A DNA stretch of 64,000 bases from Flammula alnicola (Eukaryota > Basidiomycota > Agaricomycetes > Agaricales > Strophariaceae). The stretch is from contig JADNRV010000201.1 of assembly GCA_015499995.1 (NCBI GenBank), positions 1 to 64,000 of the forward strand, read 5' to 3'. Below are positions 1 through 11,530 of this stretch, in pieces. Within the stretch, counting starts at the first letter, position 1; each line of letters begins with the position of its first letter. The translations under genes and the position numbers were made by a program. Under the pieces are notes generated by a model. It did no database searches and had not been told where the DNA came from. It saw only the letters and a list, made by a program, of their open reading frames with translations.

Positions 1-1225
1 GTGGCCGTAAATAGTGTCTTTTGAGCGCGTTTAAAGTACATGGTAGTTTCATCAACTTCCAGTTTGATATGTTTGCGCTTTGTGAGATAAAGACAGGCCA
101 ATAGATTATTTCGGAGTTGGGGTACATGCAAGACTCTGGTTAACTCTACAGAACGAGATCCCTTTCCATTGATAATTGGACTGAACAATACAGTACCAAT
201 ACCTGCAGAGTAGATGATTGTGTGATCTGCTAGCTTGACTGGGACGCGATATGGCGTGTAATTGCGCACCCAGTGACGATGAGGGGTCATATGAGAAGTG
301 GCCCCTGTATCTGCAAGCCAATGGAAGTCAGCATCACTCTGCAATGTGGATGGATCATAGGTAGAGAGAGCACTCGCATTTCCAGCATATTCTGTAACAT
401 TCTCCTCGGACTTTGGAGTGGTCTCCTGCGCTTTGTTCGCTTTTCTGCCCTTCTTGCGATATTCTCGCACGCTCTCCTGCGCGTTCTGCTGCGCTTTGAT
501 AAAGCGGTTGCACTTGTCCTGTGTGTGATTGGACATGCCACAAAAGTGCATTTGAGCGCGGGAGGTGCAGATGATGTAGAGAGCGCGGAACCAATGGTAG
601 GAGCGTCCGAAGCGCGATGGCGACGCTGCGCTTCCTCTGTGACAAATGCCTGCTGAATTGCGGACTTGTCAAGCTTGTCCATAAGCAACAGAGATGAAGC
701 GAAGGTGCTGTACTCGTCCGGAAGCGCGCGGATCATTGCCATGGATGCGAGCTCATCATCGAGCTTGGCAAGGTCAAATCCGGTAGGGCGCAGGTCCTGG
801 ATGCGGCGAATGGAGGTATCAACTCTATTCATCAAAGTCTGAAGAGTTTCATCCTCTTGCTTCCGGATGGAGAATAGGTCGTCATAGGCATTAAAGCGTG
901 CGCCCGGACGCTTCTGCTGATGAATATCGCGCAGAGCGGTCCAGATCTTGACCGGATCATCCTCAATTCCGTTAAAATGAATCTTCTGATCATCCTCTAC
1001 AAGCATATACATCATTCCGGACGCTTTGTCTGATTTAAGCGTCCAGTCATCAAATGCTTTGGTCTCCTCTGCTGTAGGCGTCGCAGGGAGTGTAGGCTTG
1101 GTAGATGTGCCGTTTACAATGCGCCAGACGCCGTTTGCACGGAGCCAGGCCTGCATATCACCGGACCAAGTGTTATAATTGAAAGCATTCAATTTAGTGA
1201 TTTGGGGCATGTGTAAAGAAGACAT
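1..1225 (-). pseudogene. Ty1/copia gag-protease relic, frameshifted in the zinc knuckle
   Basis: Gag reads from an ATG at 1225 (MSSLHMPQITKLNAFNYNTW) through a copia gag domain (the UBN2/DUF4219-type region, residues about 10-220). Near 547-549 the frame shifts. The gag frame supplies the first Cys of a CCHC knuckle (LKC), and the frame one base away supplies its remainder (HFCGMSNHTQDKC). The new frame stays open to base 1 and contains the aspartic protease motif DTGATSHM followed by a pre-integrase-like stretch. Upstream codon 1261 is TTG, so I place the start at 1225. One base appears lost inside the knuckle. The rest of pol lies beyond the window edge, or is represented by the copia pieces at 3856-4259 and 26573-27608, which are different fragments. 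Family assignment is firm; whether the shift is mutation or sequencing error is open. Confidence 0.85.
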
Positions 1226-1870
1226 GATTGCGAGGGATCCGTGGAGAGCGGAGGAGCGCAAGTCGGTGGGGATATGCGGAATAGTGTCCGGATATGTGTA
1301 AATGAGTTGTACGGCGTTCCGTGCGCAGTAGGTGCAGCGAACTCGGAAATGAAATGAAAGTGTAAACTAGAGTATTCTAGACAACACTATATAAAAGTGT
1401 ATGTAACTCGGAGTCCAGGCGGTTGTTCCGAGCGCAACTCAGCCCTAATGGCGTGCAAGCTCGTCCTTACTAGCAGCGGCAATATAAGGCCGGGCCTGGC
1501 AAGGGTTTACAAGTAATGAGAGGTAATATGCCTGATGAAAGCTAACTACTAATAGATTTCGTTCGCAAAACACCTGTTTGAAGCGCTTAGAGCGCGGGGC
1601 CCATAACCTGTTAAAGGTGGCAAGCGCGGGAACGTGTGACGCAGCTGTGCGCCAAATATGAGCAACTCGGAGCGAGGGACACAGGAGCTATAGTAAGCTG
1701 AAGTCCAGAGTGAGTAACTAATTGTATTGGGCAAAATACTAACTACTTGCCTGAAGTCCAGAGTGAGTAACTAAGGACTTCTGGCAAATGTCAAAAGACT
1801 TTATATACTAAATAGAAAGGATCTAGAAATGATCTGGAGATCATCTAGAGATGATCTAGAACTTGATAAG
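1226..1870 (-). other. Presumed copia leader/LTR region, no gene
   Basis: About 650 bases upstream of copia gag contain no supported ORF. On the minus strand a TATA-like TTTTATATAG lies near 1388-1398, followed by the gag start, as expected for an LTR promoter and leader. I could not find a second LTR copy or clear TG...CA boundaries, so the LTR itself is inference. Confidence 0.3.
1698..1773. repeat. 23-bp direct repeat, two copies
   Basis: A 23-base sequence beginning CTGAAGTCCAGAGTGAGTAA occurs at 1698-1720 and again at 1751-1773 with a 30-base spacer. It lies in the presumed copia LTR/leader and could be an LTR subrepeat or a footprint of a lost insertion. Confidence 0.6.
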
Positions 1871-1913
1871 AATCTAATCTACAAATGCACAACAAGTGAA
1901 AAGGAGGAAGTGC

Positions 1914-1958
1914 AGATAAGAGATAAGATAAGAGATAAGATAAGATAAGATAAGATAA
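1914..1958. repeat. (GATAA)n microsatellite
   Basis: Irregular GATAA/GATAAGA repeats run for about 45 bases directly against the broken 3' end of Tad copy A ORF1. It may be a tail added at an unusual 3' terminus or simple expansion at a junction. Confidence 0.8.
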
Positions 1959-1963
1959 CTTGG

Positions 1964-3725
1964 AGACATGTGCAGGCAGTTTTAACACAATTAGGGCAGC
2001 GCGGGGCATGAGGGCAGTCCACCCCACCGGGAGTAGGTGGGATAGGTGGAGTTGCCTTGGGATTTCCCTTGCAACACGAAGCGGCGATACGATGTACCTC
2101 CTCCCCGTGTGGCCTGGAGCAATGAGCGCAGCGGGGCTGGGGAGCCCTGCAAACGTTAGATGGATGGCCCCACCTCCAGCATCTATTGCAAAGAGGGACG
2201 CCGGGGTTGGCGCGCGCCGCAAGAATGCGGTAGGCCCTGCCACGGAACATGAAGGTCTTGTTGATAAGAGCCTTCGCGCGGGCTCCCCACTGAGAGTCCC
2301 AGATGTTGATGAACGCCACGCAAGTGGTGCTCGCCGGGGAGTTGCGTTTAATCCGAGGCTCGGATTTGAAAGGTGCAAAGATGGCGAGTGGAGAGGCAAG
2401 GATTGCCATCTTCACTTCGGCCCCTGTGGTGAGGGTCTTACTGGCGAAATCGCCGTAAGCAGGTAGGTCAAGCACCCGGAGGTACGAGGTGGAAGAGGGG
2501 AGGCTGACCGAGACTTTGACGGTGTCAGACTCCGGAAGGATTCTATGCACCCATCCTCGGGCGATATCGAGATCGCTCTGGGTGGATACAAGGGAAGTGG
2601 CAAGAGAGATGCCATCGTATGCGTGCGAGGCGGACAACACCCGATTGGCGCTGCCTGCGTCGCGGAAAGCTTTGTCGATCTTGTGGACCAGGTCGACGAG
2701 TTTCGTGTCATGCGGCTTCGTGTAGGGGCCGCTAAACGCGAGGAGGATCTGCTTGCGAGATGGGCCAGCAGTGGTGAAAGAGGGGTGTCTCTTCTGCTTC
2801 TTGGCAGCAGAGACCCGCTCATCGATGGCCGCTTGCATCGCAGGGACGCGGGGCGGAGGTGGATACCTGGCAAGAGCACTAGGGCCCATGGCAGGATCTC
2901 GTTGCGACAAAGGGTTGGCCGCCGCAAGCTCAGCAAACGTGCGCTTACGGGGACCGGCGCTCCAAGGAACACCAGATTTCCAACCCTTAGGTCGAGGAGG
3001 GATAGGAGGCGGAGGCCTCAAGTAAGAATCCGCCGGCCTCTTGCGAGACTGGCGGGGAGCAGGAGGGCCCTGCTTCGGCGCAGCCAAAGGCTGCGACGAA
3101 GCTGGCCCCACCTTGCTCGTGGGGGCTCTACCCTTCCCTTTATCCTGACGAGGAGGGGGAGGGCGTGAGGTGGTGTCAGTCTCCATGGCAGACGACTCCG
3201 CATCACAGTAGAATAGGATGCCGCCACAATGGCAGCAACCGCAGCAGCAAAATCGGTAGCAGGCCTCTGGAGGGCGTTATCGGAGGAATCAGGGTTACCA
3301 CTCATCCATGCAACAACAGCCCTCAGGGCCCGAGATTGGTCGTCAACAGCAGAAGTGAGCTCACCCTCCAGGGCATCCTCTGCTGTCTGTTGAGATAAGG
3401 GCAGAGGCGTCTCCTCGAAGTCGAGGATGATGTCTTCGTCGCGCATGTAATAGGAGGGGTCTTGCTCAGGAGGCAAGGCTGAAGGAGTAAAGACAGGAGT
3501 GCATTCGCACTCACTGACGGGGGTCCTGTCCCTCTGTTGCTGAGGGACTGAGGTAGAGTATGTCTGCCTCTGAGGAGAGGGAGACGCAGGAGATTGGGCT
3601 TCTGCCGCTGCTGAAGCAGACGACGAGGAGCCACCAGGAGTGCGCCTAGGCGCAAAACCAGGCAATCTGTCCGATGCGCGAGATCCGCTGGGCGGATCGC
3701 CACCAGACCCGGACTTGGGGGGCAT
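1964..3725 (-). pseudogene. Tad-like LINE copy A, ORF1 (gag-like) relic
   Basis: Starts at ATG 3725 (MPPKSGSGGDPPSGSRASDR), the same opening as the intact ORF1 at 13465. A Pro/Ser-rich N-terminal half reads to about 3190, then the frame shifts with loss of sequence relative to the intact copy. It continues (METDTTSRPPPPRQDKG) into the conserved ORF1 core and CCHC knuckles (LCNRCWRWGHPSNVC; CAHCSRPHGEEVHRIAASCC). Homology to the intact ORF1 ends just after CPNC near 1990, and the remainder runs into the GATAA repeat. No ORF2 follows, so this copy has its 5' end but lacks its 3' part, the opposite of normal LINE 5' truncation. Protein similarity to copy D is clearly lower than between B and D, so A is a different subfamily. 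Confidence 0.85.
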
Positions 3726-3855
3726 TGGGGTATTGCTAATAGCTTGGTAGAGTAGCGCTCAGGAGCGCTCAACGAGGAGGAGCTGTGGGGGATGATGTTC
3801 GTGTTGGTGAAGTTGTTTCTCACAGTCGCACGAAGTGGTTACCGGAAGAGGAGGA
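3726..3855 (-). promoter_or_regulatory. Tad copy A 5' UTR
   Basis: Matches the 5' UTRs of copies B (4262-4392) and D (13333-13464): start CTCCTCCTNTTCCGGTAACC, a central CCCCCACAGCTCCTCCTC, and a duplicated GAGCGCT just before the ORF1 ATG. LINE 5' UTRs of this kind usually hold the internal promoter. That is inference here. Confidence 0.7.
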
Positions 3856-4259
3856 GATGCCTGATGCTCCTCCTGAGCTGCCTGTGGTACCGCCTATTCC
3901 AGAACAGCCTCCTGCACCTGCACCTCGCACTCCTACACCACCACCGCAGCCCAGACGCTCTACGCGTGTTTCTAAGCAACCTGGTGAATGGTGGAAAGTC
4001 ACACCTGCTCTGCCACCTCCAGTTGAGGAAAGCGATGATGCAGCTCATGATGATGGTCTTGAGCATGTGCAATTTCCTGGTGCTGCGTCGACTTCAGATC
4101 CTCGCAACTACAGGCAGGCAATGAAGGGCGACGATGTGGACAAGTGGCATGATGCTGCAAATGCAGAGTACAATACTTTGCTCCAGAATGGCACTTGGGA
4201 GTTAGTTGATCTCCCACCTGGAGAAAAGGCCATTGGCTCTGGTTGGGTGCTTAAAGTCC
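3856..4259 (+). pseudogene. Ty1/copia integrase-RT linker fragment
   Basis: Open frame encodes a proline-rich integrase C-terminal linker (PAPAPRTPTPPPQPRRSTRV), then the start of the copia reverse transcriptase (YNTLLQNGTWELVDLPPGEK, GSGWVLKV), where it stops abruptly at the 5' end of Tad copy B. The same region occurs on the other strand at 26573-27608. The frame also continues upstream, open through the antisense of the Tad A 5' UTR. The fragment lies between two divergent, 5'-complete Tad elements. Confidence 0.8.
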
Positions 4260-4523
4260 ATCTCCTCCTTTTCCGGTAACCACTTCGTGCGACCATGGGA
4301 ATCTACTTCAGCAACACCAACATCGACCCCCACAGCTCCTCCTCATTGAGCGCTCCTGAGCGCTATCTTACCAATCAACAGATAACTACCCAATGCCTCC
4401 TAAACCCGGGCCTGGCGCCGATCCGCCCAGCAGACCGCACGCTACGGACAAGTTGACCACTGTGCCTAGGCGCGACCCAGGGCTCAGCTCGCTGTCTGCT
4501 TCGGCGGCGGCAGCAGCCCAATC

Positions 4524-6777
4524 TTTTTTTTTTTTTTTTTTTTTTTAAATCAACAATTTATATACCGGTGCACGATCGCAGTCCGGACCCTATCTAATAC
4601 AAGCGAGTACGCTACAATACCCAAAGCAAAAGAAAGGAATTGGTTGCTCGCAGGGGAGCATGCGGCGCGCGCGAGCGCGACGCGGGCGAGACTGCGCTGC
4701 AGCCTGAAACCCAGATAGCGGACCTCGCAGCCCAGGAAATACAAACGCGCAGTGTTGTTAACGCTACCGAACGTAAGGTAAATATGGATTAAAGGGTGGA
4801 CAGGGAGGTCACCCAGATGAAGTCAGAGCTTGCCCGGCTCTCCCCACTTCGTTGGCAAACTCGACGTTCTCGTTACACCATGGCGGGTCCTCCAAATGAT
4901 GCGTGCCATAGACTCAGAGAGTCACAAGCGAAGCCATGCAACGAACACAGCTGCGGCCCTCGCGGGATTTATCACACCATACTGGAAACACCTTTGGGCA
5001 CTAGGTCTTGGGCCAAGGCCCCGACGACACCTAGGATCACCCCCCATCCAGAGTCCCTCATCCGACTCCGGCTGGGGGCCGGTTGAAAGCAAACGCCGTA
5101 ACGTTGTCAGTCAAAAATTTCTCAAGACCCCACACTAGGTGCGGGGCCCTGTGAGGTAGCATCGGGAGCTTCGGGCACCCAAAGAGATGGTCGCGCGTCT
5201 GAGGATATACCCCACACATACAACCGAGAGCAAGTGGATCATCGATTTTGAACCGCTCGTAGTACGAGCCGATCGGAGCATGATTCGTTATTACACGGCA
5301 CATGCGGGTGAACAACTGAGAGTTGCGGCTGCCCACTTCAAGCCACGGCCCACCGCGAACGGGGGTCGGACGGAGAGGATTACCCTTTAGATCCTCTAAC
5401 TCCAAGAAATTGGAGCCAAGCAAATTGGGAACCTCGTCGACCTCCGTCGACCAAGCATCCCCCGCTACAGTGTCGGCTTTACTCTTAAGCCAAGCTATAG
5501 ATAGAGGGGTATCCGGTGTAACAGGTACACCCGGAAATCCAAGGACGAGGTCATGACGAAGTTTAGGGCCCCCCTTGTGGGGAGCCCTATTGGCGCGAAC
5601 CTCGGGATTTCGGCAGGGATTAGAACCCCGCTTACTCAACCAACGACCAGCTTTATCCGTCGAACTCTGCCCAGTCAGTCGACCTTCACTCAGAAAGCCT
5701 TCCTATATGGTGCTGCTCCTTTTTTAGGGGCGTCTTACACGGCACCAGGGTCGGCTTACACCCGAGCTACGGCTTTGCCCTAGGGCCAGGGTCGATTTAC
5801 GTCTCGAGCTACGGCTTTGCACCTCCCATATGGGTAACTGAACTCGGCCCGACTGCCTTCTTTCAGATTACCCGCGATCGCGCGCCAACACCCCGGCTTC
5901 AACTTAAGCCCGAACACGGTTTATTATACCGGGTCAGACCGACAGAGGATATAGATCTCTCGAGCCAGGTTAGAGGGACTACCTCAGCCTGCTACGGCCC
6001 AGCCGACACCGGGCGCTACCCCGGCCGTACCTTCCCGTCCCCAGCATACGGTTCGTTTACACCTATGTCGCACAGCCCACAGGCCTCCCACATGCAACGG
6101 CAGCACGGATCCCCAGTATGTCCAGAGTCTCTGTCTTGCAGGAGGCGCCCCGGCTGTGCGGCCGGGGAGAACAGACTCCTACTAACGACTGGGTCCACTT
6201 AATTCCCAGCGTCGGGTGTCCTGTCCCGGGTTTCGGCTGAGGTCCCTCGCGGGGAGCCTAGCCCGGGTCGGATGGTTCTCAGGCCTATACCCGATATCTT
6301 ATCGTGTCCTATCCTTTCGGCCCCTTGCGGGGTACTATCCTTGGTGCTCAACCTTAGTCAGCATTCCACGGAATCGTTTGGACCCCAGACACTCCCACCA
6401 CAGCCCACTGGCCTCCCACATGGTGTTCATAGCGCCCAACCCCTGCGGCGGCCCTTAGGCCATTGCTCACTACAGCGAGGAGACCGTCCCACGGTGCACC
6501 TGCTACGCCCCACAACATGGCGGACGATTTATGCTAGCTCCAAAGTATGCCCCCATGTCGCCCAAAGGTGACCGCAGTGGTCCGCCCAGGCCCTCAGACC
6601 ACTCGACACCGACAACGCGCCCAACGGCAGACGAATTACATCAGCATTCCACGGAATGGAACCCAGGTCACAAGCTTATGGTACTTGCTATGTGCAGGAA
6701 TCGAACCCACAACCTCTCGGATGGTGCACAGCCACCCTTAAAGGCAACGCAGTAACCGCTAAGCCACCACGCCCCTT
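4524..6777 (-). mobile_element. tRNA-headed, LINE-tailed SINE-like element (copy C)
   Basis: Read on the minus strand. A tRNA-like head starts at 6777 (AGGGGCGTGG), with A box TGGCTTAGCGG at 6756-6766 and B box GGTTCGATTCC at 6697-6707. A body of about 1 kb carries a GC-rich hairpin. A LINE ORF2 C-terminal fragment (5058-5540), a LINE 3' UTR and a 23-base poly(A), seen as T at 4524-4546, complete it. Perfect 15-bp target duplications flank it at 4509-4523 and 6778-6792. The head suggests pol III transcription and a tRNA-Leu/Ser origin. Its 2.25-kb length is far above usual SINE size. Confidence 0.8.
5058..5639 (-). pseudogene. LINE ORF2 C-terminal fragment inside copy C
   Basis: From about 5540 down to 5058 the frame matches the Tad ORF2 C-terminus: end of RNase H (HDLVLGFPGVPV), the LLGSNFLELEDLKGNPLRP block, and the Cys/His motif CMCGVYPQTRDHLFGC. 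It ends naturally at FNRPPAGVG-stop. Residues upstream of HDLV come from the SINE-like body and are only fortuitously in frame. There is no RT or endonuclease, so this is a 3' tail acquired from a LINE and not a source of activity. Confidence 0.8.
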
Positions 6778-9700
6778 GGCAGCAGCCCAATCCACCTCTA
6801 CCGCTTCCCCCCAGAGGCAGCAGTATTCATCGCCAGTGCCTCAGCAGTCGAGGCAGCTTACCGTGAGGCCCGATCGCCCCCGATCGCGGTCATCGATTAT
6901 CCACGACGACAGTGAGGTGCCCTATGGAGAGGCGGGCACTCCTGGCGATGACGACACCAGCATGTACGTGGAGGAGACTCCCGCACCTCCTGATACTCGA
7001 TCCCCTTCGCATGCTCCTACTGAGGACTCAGAGGAGAAGGATAAGCGTGCGAGGGAGTTCAACCGCCTCACCGGCATCATGAACGCGGCAGCTTCGTGGA
7101 TTCGTGCGCATGCGTACGATACTGCGGACGCTGTTGATGCTCAAATGTCTGAGAGGTTCGCCTCTTCCCTAGCCAGCGTGTTTTCTGCTGTCTATTCATC
7201 TGGTATCCAAGATCTTATCACGGATAACCTCGACTCGAACCTCCAAATCCACGAGCTGGTTCAGACCCTAGTGCAGTTGATGGAGGACACCAGAGTCCGT
7301 CATGCTGCCCTCCCCTCCGCCCCTTCTGGTGCCTTCTCTGCCCCTAGTGGAACAGAGTCCGACACTGGGATGGACACATCTACTCCTGTTCCCTCTAGGC
7401 CTTCCGGCAAAGGGAAGCAGCGAGCAGCCCCTCCCAAGGGGACTCTCAAGGGCAAGGAGGGTCCAGCTTCGTCGCAGCCTTCGGCTGCTCTGAAGCAGGC
7501 CCCTGCTCGCCCCCGCCAGCCTCGCAAGAGGCCAGCGGATTCTTACCTGAGGCCTCCGCCTCCCATCCCCACTGCCACCAAGCCGAAACCCTGTAAGCGC
7601 ACATTTGCAGAGCTTGCGGCGGCCAACCCTTTGTTGCAGCGTGATCCTGCCACGGGCACTAGTGCCCTTGGTAGGTATCCACCTCTGTCCCATGTCCCTG
7701 CGATGCAGGCGGCCATCAACGAATGAGCCTCAGCTGCCAAGAGGCAGAAGAGGAACCCCTCGTTCACATCTGCAGGACCTTCGCGAAAGCAGATCCTCAT
7801 CACGTTCAGCGGCCCATATGTGAAGCTGCATGATACAAAACTTACCAGCCTTGTCAACAACATCGACAAGGCTTTCCATACTGCGGGCAGGCCCCTTCGG
7901 GTCCTGTCTGTGGAGCATGCATATGATGGCATCTCCCTTGCCACCTCCGGAGTCCCAACCAATGACGATCTTGCGATCGCTCGTGGATGGGTTCTCCAAA
8001 TCTTGCCAGAATCTGACACCGTCAAGGTGACGGTCAGCCTCCCCGCATCGACATCCTTCCTTAGGGTGCTTGACCTTCCTGCCTATGGCGATATCGTCAA
8101 TAGGACTCCCACCACGGGCGACAAGGTGAAGATGGCCATTCTGGCCTATCTATGCGGCATTCAAGTCGCCGCCGTGCATTAAGCGCAACTCCCCGAAGAG
8201 CACCACTTGCGTGGCGTTCATCAACATCTGGGACTCTCAGTCGGGATCCCGCGCGAAGCAACTCATCGGGAGGACCTTCATGTTCCGAGGCAGAGCTGTC
8301 CGCATTGTGTCAGCCCGCCCCAGCGTCGGCATCCCCCTCTGCACTCATTGCTGGAGGTGGGGCCATCCATCTAATGCATGCAGGGCTCCCCAGCCCCGCT
8401 GTGCTCATTGCGCCGGGCCGCACGAGGAGGCAGTACACCGTATTGCCTCCGGGTGCTGCAAGGGAAATCCAAAGGCAACTCCGCCAGTACCACCCACCCC
8501 CACTGGTACGGACTGCCCCCACCCCCCGCGTTGCCCTAATTGCAAGGGCGCGCATAAACCTTATAACAGGAAGTGTCATTTCTGGAACAACCAGTACGAT
8601 CGTGAATGGATCGATGCCAAATATGCCCAGGTACGTGAGTTTTGGACTCAGCGTCAGGTACTCCACTCACATAACATAGCTTAATGCAGGCACAGATGCT
8701 TGATGAGGTGCGGGTGATGAGCTGGAACGTGGCGAGGGACGGGGTGTCCCTCGATGTAATCCTATCTACATGTAGTAACATATATGATATCATTTTTGTG
8801 CAAGAACCGCCATGGAGGCACATAAGAACCGCCCCGTCCGCGAGAAGCAGAAAGGGTGAAGATGTAATTGGAGCGCCCAACCACCCAGATTGGCTGGCCA
8901 TGGTGCGCCCCTCTGCCGATCCTGACGAGCGCCCTCAGGTCATGACCTATGTTTCGACTAGGCTGACCCGATATCGCCCGGCCCAACGTAGGGATGTAAT
9001 TGATCATCCCGACATCATGGTACTCTCGCTCTCCTCGGGCGAGAGCACCTTCTATCTTCTGAATGTATATTCAGATTCTGATCATGGGGCCATTAACTGG
9101 CTCAAGAATCACGATCATGAGCTTCCGCGCTGTCATTTGATGATGGGAGACTTTAACGTGCACTCTCCGGATTGGGACCCTGGTTCCACTCGGGAGGGGT
9201 GTTCTCTATCGCTGCAGCAGTCTGCAGCTATTCTCGGGCTCGAGCTTGCCGCTTTTGGCAATCCGGGTCCCACTCACATTCCCAGAGATCGCACCAAACA
9301 CAAAACGGTGACCGATCTGGCTTTCGTTCCGCCTGACCAGGTGCTGAACTATACCACTGTTCGCCTCCCGCGAAACCAGCTTAGGTCAGATCACATTCCG
9401 ATTTATACTACACTGGACATCCTTCCCACCCCTGAAGGGGCGGTTTGGATGTCGCTTCCTATAGACGCAATTCCTGCGTTTGTTAATTCTATTAGTTCGG
9501 GCTTGGGGGTCATTGACCTGCTTGCTCCACTAAATTCCGAGGAACAGATTGAGGCCGCGGCGCAAGCTGTGGCCTCAGTTTTCTCTGATGCGTGGGATAC
9601 CCATGCTAAAGAGTCTTCGATCACAAAGCAACCTAAGCCCTGGTGGAACCGGGAGTGCCAAGATGCTATACACCGGTATCGGCTAGAGTGATCTGCCGAG

Positions 9701-10169
9701 AATTGGAAATCCTTCCGGAATGTAGTCCGGAGCATCAAGCGTGTCTTCTTCGATCAACGGATCGCAGAGATCACGTCTGTTAACAAGCACCCGTGGGACC
9801 TTATGAATTGGGTTCAACAGCGGAAGCTACCTCCCAGCGAGGCCATCCAGTATCGTGGAGAGCCTTGTAATGATATGCCTGCCTTGTGGGATGCCTTGCA
9901 CGGCATGTACAATTCTGCGTCAGACCGAACGTATGACGCTAATCTTCTGGACTCCATTCCTCAGCTACCTGCTCGGGAATGGGTTCCCTTTTCTCCGCTG
10001 GAACTCACAGAGGCCCTCTCTGCGTGTTCTGGTCTTTCTTCTCCAGGTCCGGATCATGTCAATTGGTCCCACCTGAAGAAGATTGTACATAGAGACCCTC
10101 ACTCTGTCGAGGTGCTCCTATCGATTGCCAATGTCTGCATGCGTGTGGGCCACTGGCCATCTCCATTTA

Positions 10170-10250
10170 CAGCTACATGCAAAACCCTAGGCTCATTTCG
10201 ATATCTCACGACTTGCGCCTATGTTTGTGTAAACAACCGCTTTTGGTAGC
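10170..10250 (+). repeat. Left 81-bp terminal inverted repeat
   Basis: Starts CAGCTACATGCAAAACCC and ends TTTTGGTAGC; an exact reverse complement of 13222-13302. Terminal CAG is typical of the Tc1/pogo group. Confidence 0.95.
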
Positions 10251-10370
10251 ATGAGAGGTCACGCCCTGTGACGGTCCTCTTTTCAGTAGTAAATGTGTCG
10301 GGGAGTGTGGAGCACTCCACCTGTAATGGATGTCGTGTAGGAAATGGACAGTCCCCTTTGTTTAACCACT

Positions 10371-11522
10371 ATGAGCTACCGCTATATTCCAGAAGAGCAA
10401 AAGCAGCTTGTTTTGACAATGTCGCTGCGAGGAATGAGGGTGAAAGACATCGTGAAAGCGACAGGAATATGCCGAAGGACTGTTGCCAGGATAAAGGGTA
10501 CCTGGAAATCTACAGGAGAAGTAGTTCGTAAATCCTTGGAAAATGGTCGGCCCAGGGTGTTGTCATCCTTGGAAGTATCTGTATGTGCATTCCAAAGCTT
10601 GACTATACTGTTCTGACATCGAGAAGTATTTGGAAAGTCTAGTTGAGAGAACGCCTGATATATATGGACGAGAATTGCAGTATGCTCTCTTCGTTGCATA
10701 TAATGTCGACGTCGATGTGTCAACCATTACGAGAGCACTTCATAGGCGTGGTTTTACACGAAAAAAGGTGAGTTTCCTCTACGTTAATATTGTTCATTGC
10801 TAGCGCAAGCACCTTCTAATCTACTGAAATATAGGTAACTCGACCTGCGCGTGAGCGTAATGAAGAGCTTAGGCTGGAGTTTCAAGCGGACATTGGCGAG
10901 AACTACCCACCTAAGACATTGGTTTTTGTCGATGAAGCTGCCTGCAATCATCTGACAACCAATCGGCCCAACGCCTGGGCGCCTTCTGGGAAACGCGCCC
11001 GCAGACATGACTACTTTGTTCGGGGTCAAAGATATTCAATTCTCCCAGCTATCAGCCTCGATGGGGTTTTACACCTCGACATCCTTACATCCTCTTGGAC
11101 AGCCGAAGAATTCAGATCATTTGTGGATATACTCCTTGACAAAATGAATCCATACCCTCAGAAAAACTCCGTCCTAGTCCTTGATAATGCAAGTGCACAC
11201 CACTTTGAAGACCTCCGAGAAATTGTTGAGGGACGGTAAATCATTCCATTGCCATGATTCTGCCATTACTGATACTAAGAATATAAATAACAGTGGCCGA
11301 CGTCTTCGATATCTGCCTGCATACTCTCCAGATTTCAATCCAATAGAAGAGGGATTTTCAGGGATGAAGGCGTGGATTCGCAGCAATAGAGATTATGTTT
11401 TGGGAGAGCTCAGTGGGGATCCTAGTTGTGATCCTTACGAGATGTTATGGTCAGCTGTATTTGAGTCAATGACTCCGGATAACATTGCTGGTTGGTACAA
11501 AGATTCTGGCTATGTTGTATAA
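10371..11522 (+). CDS. Tc1-type DD34E transposase, four exons
   Basis: Joining 10371-10574, 10624-10767, 10835-11235 and 11294-11522 gives an open 325-residue protein; the introns (49, 67 and 58 nt) have GT-AG ends and conserve frame. Residues 1-68 form a helix-turn-helix (PEEQKQLVLTMSLRGMRVKD, ATGICRRTVARIKG) that would bind the inverted repeats. The catalytic core has FVDEAACN (first Asp), VLVLDNASAHH (second Asp) and SPDFNPIEEG (Glu), with exactly 34 residues between the second Asp and the Glu, the Tc1 signature. The length is normal for the family (about 330-350). Start ATG 10371 precedes the HTH; the preceding TTG at 10344 is less likely. All three catalytic residues are intact, so it could be active. 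Confidence 0.9.
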
Positions 11523-11530
11523 TTATATTT

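Larger units (their letters stand above)
4393..8684 (+). pseudogene. Copy B ORF1, interrupted and mutated
   Basis: ATG 4393 (MPPKPGPGADPPSRPHATDK) is read to 4523, broken by the SINE-like element, and resumes at 6778 with a duplicated GGCAGCAGCCCAATC. The Pro/Ser-rich half and the conserved core follow. Two further lesions are visible against the intact 661-aa copy. One is a CGA-to-TGA stop at 7724-7726. The other is a deletion of about 10 bases near 8145, between 'ctggcc' and 'tatctatgc', that shifts frame. The CCHC knuckles (LCTHCWRWGHPSNAC, CPNCKGAHKPYNRKC) survive at 8340-8580. The reading ends at TAA 8682-8684, overlapping the ORF2 ATG. Confidence 0.85.

Noticed and set aside
2545..3168. 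207-codon plus-strand ORF
   Set aside because: Antisense of Tad ORF1 copy A; basic composition typical of a shadow frame.
4524..4546. Poly(T) run as an isolated homopolymer
   Set aside because: It is the poly(A) tail of a minus-strand element, confirmed by the 15-bp duplication.
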